In this document: in pieces, positions 1 through 5,451 of the stretch
Layout: each line of letters begins with the position of its first letter
How positions within the stretch are numbered: the stretch's first letter is position 1
NCBI GenBank assembly: GCA_919901895.1
Contig: CAKKQI010000111.1
Coordinates: forward strand, 1 to 5,451
Source: Candidatus Brocadiaceae bacterium
GTDB lineage: Bacteria > Planctomycetota > MHYJ01 > JACQXL01 > CAKKQI01
DNA: 5,451 nt
Reading direction: 5' to 3'
Notes under the pieces: generated by a model
Told to the model about the DNA's origin: nothing
The model's database searches: none
What the model saw: only the letters and a program-made list of their open reading frames with translations
Made by a program: the position numbers and the translations under genes

Positions 1-1059
1 AAAAACAAACAACCTCATATTTCGCCCAAAGATAAAGCGACGGTGGAATGGACCGGCATTACTAATAAATATTTTGCGGCGATTCTGATTCCGAAATCTT
101 TAACCGATACCAATACTTTCATTTATGCACCAATAGAAGACACCGAATATTTAAACCAGCAAAATAAAAAACTGCAATCAAACGGTCAAACGGTCAACGA
201 GCAAACTTTAAAAGACCAGGCCACCCAGAATATTTCATCAGATATAGAAACAGTTCCGCTGGTTCTTGCCTCAGGCGAAATAAAAGTTATGGAATTTGTT
301 TTCTTCGCCGGCCCTAAAAAAGCCGATGAATTAGCCGTTTTCAAAGACCGGGGATTGGATAAACTTTTAAACTACGGCTGGTTTGATTTCATCAGCCATA
401 TTCTTTTACTGGTCCTATTCGGCTTTTACGGTATTTTTAAAAATTACGGCTGGTCTATTATTTTCTTAACCGTGCTGGTTAAATTACTCCTTTTCCCCAT
501 CACCAGAAAAGGACAGGTTTCAATGTATAAAATGCAAAGACTGCAACCCCACCTGAAAGCCCTTCAGGAAAAACATAAAAACGACAAGCAGAGATTAGGA
601 ATGGAACAATTAAAACTCTGGAAAGAGCATGGAGTTAATCCGCTCAGCGGTTGCCTGCCTATCTTTTTCCAGATACCGGTTTTTATCGGTTTATACTGGG
701 GATTGGATTTATGCATTGAACTGCGCCACGCGCCTTTTATGCTCTGGATTAATAATCTCTCCCAACCGGACCGGTTGTTGACATTACCGGAATGGTTTCA
801 AACCATACCTATTATCGGTACGACTTATTTACACATCTTGCCGTTGTTGATGACCGCTTCCTGGATTATTCAATCACTCACCCAGCCAAAATCACCGGAC
901 CCGCAGGCCCGCCAGCAACAAAAAATGTTTACCTTTATGCCGCTTTTATTTCTGTTTTTATTTTATAATGTCCCGTCCGGACTTACCCTTTACTGGTTCA
1001 CCAGCACTTTATTAGGCATCACGGAACAAATGATAATCAAGAAAGTTTATATGAGATAA
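1..1059 (+). CDS. yidC: Membrane protein insertase YidC, 5'-truncated by window edge
   Basis: YidC/Oxa1/Alb3 insertase of the inner membrane, which inserts and folds membrane proteins alone or with SecYEG. The frame is open from base 1, so the GTG at 43 is internal and the true start lies upstream. What remains (residue numbers from that GTG codon) is the end of the periplasmic P1 domain (WTGITNKYF near residue 3, then about 100 residues) and the whole conserved core. Hydrophobic segments lie near 114-132, 137-153, 203-222, 261-280 and 298-327. The charged cytoplasmic hairpin lies at about 155-200, ending in the family motif VNPLSGCLP. A Lys (residue 147, codon 481-483) occupies the place of the conserved hydrophilic-groove Arg of E. 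coli YidC, a common substitution. PSGLTLYW (311-318) is the typical last-helix motif. The protein ends soon after it (IIKKVYMR), without a long basic ribosome-binding tail. The mnmE start follows 7-25 bases after the stop. Identification is firm. Confidence 0.96.
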   Translation, partial: KNKQPHISPKDKATVEWTGITNKYFAAILIPKSLTDTNTFIYAPIEDTEYLNQQNKKLQSNGQTVNEQTLKDQATQNISSDIETVPLVLASGEIKVMEFVFFAGPKKADELAVFKDRGLDKLLNYGWFDFISHILLLVLFGFYGIFKNYGWSIIFLTVLVKLLLFPITRKGQVSMYKMQRLQPHLKALQEKHKNDKQRLGMEQLKLWKEHGVNPLSGCLPIFFQIPVFIGLYWGLDLCIELRHAPFMLWINNLSQPDRLLTLPEWFQTIPIIGTTYLHILPLLMTASWIIQSLTQPKSPDPQARQQQKMFTFMPLLFLFLFYNVPSGLTLYWFTSTLLGITEQMIIKKVYMR

Positions 1060-1084
1060 ACTTGTCGTGAGTAAAGCCGAACTA

Positions 1085-2593
1085 ATGGACACCGATACTA
1101 TTATTGCAATCGCGACTCCAATTGGCCCTTCCCTGAAAGCGATTATCAGATTAAGTGGCCCGGAATCTTTTCGTCTCATAAAAAAAGTATTCACTCGCAC
1201 CCGGTCCCCAGCCACCGGCCCCGATTCTATCAGGACTCGCCCCTTAACATCTTTTCTTTCATATTCAGCCGTTGACGGTTATATCAATATAAAAATTCCA
1301 ATACCGGCGACTCTTTATTTAATGAAATCACCTTATTCCTATACCAAGGAAGACATTGTGGAAATTCATACAATTGGGACAACGCCGTTGTTAGATAGCA
1401 TTTTATCGTATTTCATCCAGTGCGGAGTGCGGTTAGCTCAGCCGGGTGAGTTTACCAAACGGGCTTTTTTAAACGGCCGAATAGACTTAACCCAGGCCGA
1501 AGCCGTGCTGAAACTCATCAGGGCCGGTAGCGACCAGGAATCGCGTCTAGCTTTAAATTCACTCACCGGCCGTTTTGCCCGACAGGTTAAAGACATTCAG
1601 CAACAACTGGTTGATTTGATTTCCCGCCTGGAACTTAACCTTGATTTTTCAGACCAGGAGATTGAAATCATCACCCCGCAAACGGTCCGAACGACAATAG
1701 AAACGCTCATTAATAATATCCACCAGATCTTGCAATCAAGCAAAAAACATAAAATTTTTAAAGACGGGATAATTGCGGTAATCTGCGGACGACCGAATAC
1801 CGGAAAATCAAGTTTGTTTAATAGACTCGTCCCTGACAAAAAAACAATCGTTACCACCCTGGCCGGCACAACCCGTGATATGGTAGAAGGAAAATGTTTA
1901 ACCGGTCAGACTCTGTTTCGAATCCGTGATACGGCCGGAATTATTATCAACCCCGCCAGCAGCGGGACAAACCACGCTCCCCGATGTCCATCAGGGGGCG
2001 GGACAAGCCGGGAAACCTCTGATTTATCCCGCCCAGGGCGTGGTAAATCGGCCTTAATGGATAAAATTAAAAAAATAACCGTTCAAAGTTTTAATGAAGC
2101 CGATTTATTTATACTGGTGCTGGACGGCAGTCGCCCGCTTACCCTACAGGATAAAACAATGGCGCTAAAAGCGACACTGGTGCCGGACCGGACGATCGTG
2201 CTTTTAAACAAAAATGATTTAACTCAGCGAATCAGACCTGAAATGGTCCGGAAGTTTTTTAACAAACCACCGTTAACAATTGTTTCCACTTCATCCAAAA
2301 CCGGAAAAGGAATTGAACATCTTAAAACAATAATGGTCCGTCTCAGCCGCGGTTCAAAGACGGGTCGTTTTTCCAATAGTTTTTTAATTAATACTCGGCA
2401 GGAAAATCATCTGAAACAGGCATTACTGGCCCTGGAAAAAGCTGAGGCAATCGTCAAAAAAACAAAAGTAACGGATGAACTCTTAACCATTGATTTACGA
2501 GAAGCACTAGACCAAACCGGTGCGATTGTCGGACAGGTCGTAACCGATGATATCCTCAATCATATTTTTGCCGAATTTTGTATCGGGAAATGA
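1085..2593 (+). CDS. mnmE: tRNA uridine-5-carboxymethylaminomethyl(34) modification GTPase MnmE
   Basis: MnmE (TrmE) is the cytoplasmic GTPase that, with MnmG, modifies U34 of several tRNAs using a methylene-tetrahydrofolate-derived group. A GTG at 1067 in the same frame is possible. ATG 1085 is preferred because it gives MDTDTI, like most family members. Neither start has a clear Shine-Dalgarno. Residue numbers below count from the GTG. The N-terminal folate-binding domain carries the hallmark GEFTKRAFLNGRIDLTQAEA (127-146). A helical domain surrounds an inserted G domain: G1 GRPNTGKS (241-248, with Asn244 that in E. coli helps bind K+), G2 AGTTRD (266-271), G3 DTAG (288-291), G4 NKND (381-384), G5 SSKTGKG (409-415). 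The C-terminal FCIGK (504-508) is intact. About 500 residues exceeds the usual 450-460. About 31 of the extra residues follow G3, encoded by the palindromic segment 1951-2044. The catalytic Glu of switch II (E282 in E. coli) aligns with Asp332. The glycine-rich N-terminal PPGRGG-type stretch is replaced by PIGPSLK. Confidence 0.96.
   Translation: MDTDTIIAIATPIGPSLKAIIRLSGPESFRLIKKVFTRTRSPATGPDSIRTRPLTSFLSYSAVDGYINIKIPIPATLYLMKSPYSYTKEDIVEIHTIGTTPLLDSILSYFIQCGVRLAQPGEFTKRAFLNGRIDLTQAEAVLKLIRAGSDQESRLALNSLTGRFARQVKDIQQQLVDLISRLELNLDFSDQEIEIITPQTVRTTIETLINNIHQILQSSKKHKIFKDGIIAVICGRPNTGKSSLFNRLVPDKKTIVTTLAGTTRDMVEGKCLTGQTLFRIRDTAGIIINPASSGTNHAPRCPSGGGTSRETSDLSRPGRGKSALMDKIKKITVQSFNEADLFILVLDGSRPLTLQDKTMALKATLVPDRTIVLLNKNDLTQRIRPEMVRKFFNKPPLTIVSTSSKTGKGIEHLKTIMVRLSRGSKTGRFSNSFLINTRQENHLKQALLALEKAEAIVKKTKVTDELLTIDLREALDQTGAIVGQVVTDDILNHIFAEFCIGK
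1951..2044. repeat. GC-rich palindromic element inserted in frame in the mnmE G domain
   Basis: By hand count this segment is 63/94 G+C (67%), well above its flanks. It folds almost completely. A 5-bp hairpin pairs CCCGC 1952-1956 with GCGGG 1962-1966. An outer 9-bp stem pairs ACCACGCTC 1971-1979 with GGGCGTGGT 2036-2044 (one G-T pair). Inside it are a small hairpin (CCC-GAT 1980-1985 with ATC-A-GGG around 1990-1996) and an 11-position stem GGGCGGGACAA 1996-2006 with TTATCCCGCCC 2024-2034 (one mismatch), giving a three-way junction. GCGGGACAA also occurs twice as a direct repeat (1962-1970, 1998-2006). Compared with E. coli MnmE, 53 instead of 22 residues separate DTAG(I/L) from the next conserved block, an excess of 31 codons or 93 nt, matching the element's length. 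No target duplication was recognised. Calling it a mobile or dispersed element is inference from one copy. Confidence 0.6.
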
Positions 2594-2596
2594 AAA

Positions 2597-2686
2597 TTAT
2601 TTCTTCTTTTTCCCTTTTTCTTTCTTCTCTTTGCCGTAACCGAAAATGGGCTGGCCCGCTTCCACATAATATACATCAAGACCCAT
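2597..2686 (-). CDS. Possible small minus-strand protein or C-terminal gene remnant (29 codons)
   Basis: Read on the minus strand, bases 2686 down to 2597 give ATG to TAA, 29 codons. The product begins MGLDVYYVEAG, continues QPIFGYG, and ends in a run of Lys and Glu finishing KGKKKK. The frame stays open upstream of the ATG for eight codons to a TAA, with a TTG as the only other candidate start. The composition (Gly-Tyr-rich body, basic tail, GTG/GCG/GGC/CAG codons) looks more coding-like than the opposite strand. It lies in the only gap of the window, downstream of mnmE and opposite to all the other genes. No Shine-Dalgarno is seen before the ATG, and its upstream region overlaps the foldase promoter. 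I do not recognise a family. It may be a true small protein, the tail of a decayed gene, or chance. Confidence 0.28.
   Translation of the reverse strand: MGLDVYYVEAGQPIFGYGKEKKEKGKKKK
2600..2632. repeat. 33-nt homopyrimidine tract with a 19-nt mirror repeat
   Basis: All 33 bases on the + strand are C or T. Positions 2604-2622 form a perfect mirror repeat centred on CCC 2612-2614 (TTCTTTTT on the left mirrors TTTTTCTT on the right). Homopurine-homopyrimidine mirror repeats can form triplex DNA under supercoiling. It starts 6 bases after the mnmE stop. A simpler reading is that it is the reverse complement of the AAA/AAG/GAG/GAA codons of a Lys/Glu-rich protein tail on the minus strand. No GC-rich hairpin precedes it, so it is not a canonical intrinsic terminator for mnmE. 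Confidence 0.4.
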
Positions 2687-2698
2687 CGGTTTTTTTAA

Positions 2699-2726
2699 TT
2701 GACTATTCAAAGATTATTGTTATAAT
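2699..2726 (+). promoter_or_regulatory. Sigma70-like promoter with extended -10, for the foldase-thrS unit
   Basis: TTGACT (2699-2704) matches the -35 consensus at five of six positions, and TATAAT (2721-2726) matches the -10 at six of six, with a 16-nt spacer. TG at 2718-2719, one base before the -10, makes an extended -10 (TGNTATAAT). Transcription would be expected to begin at about 2732-2734, only a few bases before the ATG at 2737. It lies in the only sizeable non-coding gap, directly upstream of a signal-peptide gene. The surrounding DNA is AT-rich, which raises the chance of a fortuitous match, but the combination of three elements is good. Confidence 0.6.
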
Positions 2727-2736
2727 GACAATTTTT

Positions 2737-3813
2737 ATGAAATATTTATTGAGATTATCTATCTTCATGGCATTTTATTTGCTCGCCGTTCAAGTGGTTT
2801 TTTCCGAAGGAAATACCGGGACGACCTCTATTATTCCTGAAACCGCTGCGGAGCCGCCGGTTAACAATGAAATAAATTTAAACAATGGCATTATCGCATC
2901 GGTCAACAGACAGATTATTACCCGGCGGTCTGTAGAAAAACAACAAAAATTATTGCGGATAGATAAAAGCAAAGCCCTGGAAACTTTGATAGAAGATGAA
3001 TTATTCTGGCAGGCCGCTCAGAAAGAAAAAGTTACCATACTGGAATCAGAATTAGAAAAAGAATTACAGGAACAGATAAACAAAGCCGGCTCATTGGAAA
3101 TTTTCACGAAAGAAGTCCTGCGGCCAATGGAAAACACGATGGAGGAATACCGGTCGGACCTGCAAAAAAATCTATTATGGCAAAAGTATATCTTCCTGAA
3201 AACAAATCAATCCGATTTGAAAACCAGCCATTCTCCATTAGATGTTTTAATTGATACTTTTGTCTCACCCCGGGAAATAAAGGCCTATTTTGAGGAATAC
3301 CGGCACGAATTAACCGACCCGGAAAAAATAAAAACCAGACAGATTATTTTACGTTTTGACGATAACATCAATCGGGAAATAAAAAAAATGCTGGCGGATG
3401 AGATTTATGCCGATTTGCAAAAAAAAGACGAAACGACAGTGGAGTCCCGACCTAATCGGGAAGATTCGGTCTCTCCGGCGGACAAGTTTATTACCCTGGC
3501 CCGGAAATATTCAGAACTCAAAACCGACTCCGGCGGTGATTGGGACTGGACCGAACGCGGTTCCTTCCCCCCTGAAGTAGAAAATATAATTTATACCCTG
3601 CCGGTTAATGGGCTCAGCCCGGTAATTGAAACGAAAAATACTTTCCGGATTGTCCGGGTAGAAGAAAAAAATACTCCGGCCAATAATTTTGATAATCCGG
3701 ATATTCAGGACAAGATGCATCACAAACTGAAAAACAAAAAAAAACGGGACGGCATTGGGCGCCTGAGAAAAAAATTGTGGGACCAGGCGGACATCAGGTA
3801 TTTTAAACCATAA
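2737..3813 (+). CDS. Secreted SurA/PrsA-type parvulin foldase (peptidyl-prolyl isomerase family)
   Basis: 358 residues from ATG 2737. The signal peptide is MKYLLRL, then a hydrophobic core to about 22, with likely cleavage near VFS-EG. An ATG at 2725 (four residues longer) overlaps the -10 box, and the open frame further back to 2578 encodes nothing protein-like, so 2737 is preferred. An acidic/Pro linker is followed by a SurA_N-like chaperone domain: NGIIASVNRQIIT (50-62), then LETLIEDELFWQAA and helices to about 155. A parvulin domain (about 177-310) follows, with SPREIKAYFEEYR, TRQIILRF (200-207), FITLARKYSE (251-260), GGDWDW (266-271) and LSPVIETKNTFRIVRVEEK. The two parvulin histidines are replaced (Gln202 for the His of RHI, Arg304 for the His of YHI), so isomerase activity is doubtful and a chaperone role more likely. 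About 16 extra residues (231-248) contain a palindromic segment. The C-terminus is Lys/Arg-rich. It acts in the periplasm or on the outer face of the membrane. Its stop overlaps the thrS start. Orthology to surA itself is not claimed. Confidence 0.85.
   Translation: MKYLLRLSIFMAFYLLAVQVVFSEGNTGTTSIIPETAAEPPVNNEINLNNGIIASVNRQIITRRSVEKQQKLLRIDKSKALETLIEDELFWQAAQKEKVTILESELEKELQEQINKAGSLEIFTKEVLRPMENTMEEYRSDLQKNLLWQKYIFLKTNQSDLKTSHSPLDVLIDTFVSPREIKAYFEEYRHELTDPEKIKTRQIILRFDDNINREIKKMLADEIYADLQKKDETTVESRPNREDSVSPADKFITLARKYSELKTDSGGDWDWTERGSFPPEVENIIYTLPVNGLSPVIETKNTFRIVRVEEKNTPANNFDNPDIQDKMHHKLKNKKKRDGIGRLRKKLWDQADIRYFKP
3445..3471. repeat. Palindromic in-frame segment in the parvulin domain
   Basis: Two overlapping palindromes occupy this stretch: TCCCGA (3445-3450) with TCGGGA (3456-3461) around a 5-base loop, and GACCTAATC (3449-3457) with GATTCGGTC (3463-3471) around GGGAA, with one mismatch in nine. 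They are mutually exclusive folds. The segment encodes part of a Ser/Glu/Arg/Pro-rich stretch (residues 231-248 of the foldase) that is about 16 residues longer than the matching loop in E. coli SurA. It shares no long word with the mnmE insert, so a common origin is not shown. A chance hairpin in a naturally variable loop is possible. Confidence 0.35.
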
Positions 3814-5451
3814 TGAAAGTAACATTTTATAATAATATGATTGAATTACCGGCCCGGAGCACGCTGGCCCAACTGGCCCAAAAAGAATCAAAAAAAACAA
3901 AAGACCTTGTCGTGGCCGGTAAAATCAACGGGCATCCGGTTGACTTTGATACCGTTATTCCGGACGGCGCCGCCGTGGAATTTATCACCGCCTCTATGCC
4001 GGAAGGACTTGATATTCTCCGGCACAGCCTGTCTCATATTATGGCTGAAGCGGTGATGAAATTGTACCCTGATACCAAGTTAGCCATCGGACCGTCCATT
4101 GCCGACGGATTCTATTATGATTTTGATGCTCCGCAAACTTTCGCAGACGGCGATTTGGGAAAAATATCCGCTGAAATAGAAAAAAGTATCAAAGAAAAAA
4201 AAACGTTCCGCCGGATGGAACTTTCCCGGACTGAAGCAATAAAAATAATGACCGAACAAAAACAGCCCTATAAAGTTGAATTACTTAACGAAATCCAGGA
4301 TACTACGGTTACGTTTTATCAACATGGTAATTTTATTGACCTGTGCCGTGGGCCGCATATTCCCCATACCGGACTGGCCGGCAGTTATAAACTATTAAGA
4401 GCCACCGGCGCCTACTGGCGCGGCAACGAACATAATAAAATGCTTCAACGCATCTACGGCACGGCTTTTGCCACCAGGCAAGAACTGGACGCCCATTTAA
4501 AACATCTGGAAGAAATAAAAAAACGAGACCACCGCCGGCTGGGTAAAGACCTTGACCTTTTCAGCATTCAGGAAGAAGCCGGACCGGGTTTAATTTACTG
4601 GCATCCGAAAGGCGCCCTGATTCGCAAAGTAATTGAAGACTTCTGGCGAAACGAACATCTTAAAAATAATTACGACCTAATCTACTCGCCTCATATCGCC
4701 CGGGTCGGCCTCTGGAAAACTTCCGGCCATTGGGAATTCTACCGGGAGAATATGTACTCGCCGATAGACATTGAAGGAATGGAATATATTATTAAACCGA
4801 TGAATTGCCCGGGTCATATTCTGATCTACCGCAGTAAGATCAGAAGTTACCGCGACCTGCCTCTTCGCTGGGCCGAGCTGGGAACGGTTTACCGATATGA
4901 ACGCTCCGGCGTGATGCACGGATTAATGCGCGTCCGCGGGTTTACCCAGGATGATGCCCATATCTTCTGCCGGCCGGACCAACTTAATGATGAAGTCAGC
5001 GGTGTTATTAAATTCGGAACCCAATTATTATGCGCGTTCGGATTTTCTGATTTTAAAATCAGATTAAGCACCCGCCCGATTAAATATGTCGGAACCGTAG
5101 AAAATTGGGATAAAGCCACCTTGGCCTTAAAGCAGGCCATTGAAAGTATCGGCTTACCTTATGAAATCGCCGAAGGTGAAGCGGTTTTTTATGGACCTAA
5201 AGCCGATATTGATATTAAAGATTCCCTGGGACGTGCCTGGCAGTGCTTCACCGTTCAGGTTGATTTTAACCTGCCGGAACGGTTTGACATCGTTTATACG
5301 GCTCAGGACGGTTCACAGCAACGACCGATTATGATTCACCGGGCTCTCCTGGGTTCACTGGAACGATTCTTCGGCGTACTCATTGAACATTACGGCGGCG
5401 CTTTTCCGCTCTGGCTGGCTCCGGTTCAGGTATTGGTGTTACCAGTTTTAG
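3813..5451 (+). CDS. thrS: Threonyl-tRNA synthetase, 3'-truncated by window edge
   Basis: Class II aminoacyl-tRNA synthetase that charges tRNA-Thr in the cytoplasm and edits mischarged Ser-tRNA-Thr. 546 codons are present, open to the window end; the family is usually about 640, so most of the anticodon-binding domain is missing. Domains in order: TGS (1-61); editing domain with HSLSH (71-75), GFYYDF (99-104) and DLCRGPH (176-182), giving editing residues His71, His75, Cys178 and His182; catalytic core from about 245. Motif 2 is RYERSG followed by HGLMRVRGFTQDDAH (361-383) and motif 3 is HRALLGSLERF (509-519). The zinc ligands Cys332 (MNCPGH), His383 and His509 are all present. WLAPVQV (534-540) opens the anticodon domain. 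The start ATG shares one base with the foldase stop (TAATG). With no Shine-Dalgarno at normal distance, this suggests translational coupling. No T-box or leader lies in front. All catalytic and editing residues that can be checked are intact. Confidence 0.97.
   Translation, partial: MKVTFYNNMIELPARSTLAQLAQKESKKTKDLVVAGKINGHPVDFDTVIPDGAAVEFITASMPEGLDILRHSLSHIMAEAVMKLYPDTKLAIGPSIADGFYYDFDAPQTFADGDLGKISAEIEKSIKEKKTFRRMELSRTEAIKIMTEQKQPYKVELLNEIQDTTVTFYQHGNFIDLCRGPHIPHTGLAGSYKLLRATGAYWRGNEHNKMLQRIYGTAFATRQELDAHLKHLEEIKKRDHRRLGKDLDLFSIQEEAGPGLIYWHPKGALIRKVIEDFWRNEHLKNNYDLIYSPHIARVGLWKTSGHWEFYRENMYSPIDIEGMEYIIKPMNCPGHILIYRSKIRSYRDLPLRWAELGTVYRYERSGVMHGLMRVRGFTQDDAHIFCRPDQLNDEVSGVIKFGTQLLCAFGFSDFKIRLSTRPIKYVGTVENWDKATLALKQAIESIGLPYEIAEGEAVFYGPKADIDIKDSLGRAWQCFTVQVDFNLPERFDIVYTAQDGSQQRPIMIHRALLGSLERFFGVLIEHYGGAFPLWLAPVQVLVLPVL

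Noticed and set aside
43..45. GTG as the yidC start
   Set aside because: The frame is open upstream to base 1 with protein-like sequence, and YidC normally has a signal anchor and a longer P1 domain before this point. The gene simply enters the window from the left.
2030..2054. GRGKS in the MnmE insert as a second P-loop
   Set aside because: The first glycine of GxxxxGKS is missing (SRPGRGKS). The motif arises from the palindromic insert and has no accompanying Walker B or strand.
2681..2700. Intrinsic terminator at ACCCATCGGT followed by T7
   Set aside because: The stem would be only three base pairs. The T-run more likely belongs to the AT-rich upstream part of the promoter.
2578..2736. 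N-terminal extension of the foldase frame back to ATG 2578
   Set aside because: It would overlap the mnmE end, run through the promoter, and place 53 non-homologous residues before a clear signal peptide.
3398..3580. Other-frame ORFs inside the foldase, thrS, mnmE and yidC (both strands, for example 1012-1215, 1597-1869, 3511-3900, 4677-5140)
   Set aside because: They overlap strongly supported genes and their translations show no family motifs, so they are shadow frames.
3736..3744. A9 runs (also 4195-4203) as programmed slippage sites
   Set aside because: Both lie in Lys-rich coding stretches with the frame intact on either side and no downstream structure or alternative-frame product of interest.
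3780..3812. T-box or thrS operator-like leader
   Set aside because: thrS overlaps the upstream stop by one base and the preceding bases code for the foldase C-terminus. No leader space or structure is seen.

Overview
The window is a run of four same-strand (+) housekeeping genes: the 3' part of yidC (1-1059), mnmE (1085-2593), a SurA/PrsA-type periplasmic foldase gene (2737-3813) and the 5' 85% or so of thrS (3813 to the window end). Coding density is very high. The only real gap is 2594-2736, between mnmE and the foldase gene. It holds a 33-nt polypyrimidine tract, a possible 29-codon minus-strand ORF and a strong sigma70-like promoter.

Organism: a bacterium with an outer membrane is suggested, because YidC has an N-terminal periplasmic (P1) domain and there is a secreted parvulin-type chaperone. 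The window looks moderate to slightly low in GC. No Shine-Dalgarno motif at a normal distance is seen before any of the three visible starts. The yidC-mnmE order is widespread in bacteria. The flavour of YidC (the LRHAPFMLWI and LSQPDRL segments) and of MnmE recalls the Planctomycetota/PVC group. This is an impression from memory of the families, not a search result, and is held with low confidence.

How the genes work together: YidC inserts and folds inner-membrane proteins. The foldase would act on exported proteins on the far side of the same membrane. MnmE (with MnmG, not in the window) modifies the U34 wobble base of certain tRNAs, and ThrRS charges tRNA-Thr, so the cluster joins translation with envelope protein biogenesis. 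The foldase and thrS genes overlap by one base (TAATG) and are probably one transcript starting at the promoter at 2699-2726.

Nothing here looks like a new multi-gene system. The most unusual feature is a GC-rich, highly palindromic segment of about 93 nt (1951-2044) lying in frame inside the GTPase domain of mnmE, exactly at switch II. It adds about 31 residues next to the position of the catalytic glutamate, which appears to be replaced by aspartate. A smaller palindromic in-frame segment (3445-3471) sits in the isomerase domain of the foldase. Together they suggest palindromic elements that insert into reading frames, comparable in kind to the Rickettsia palindromic elements.
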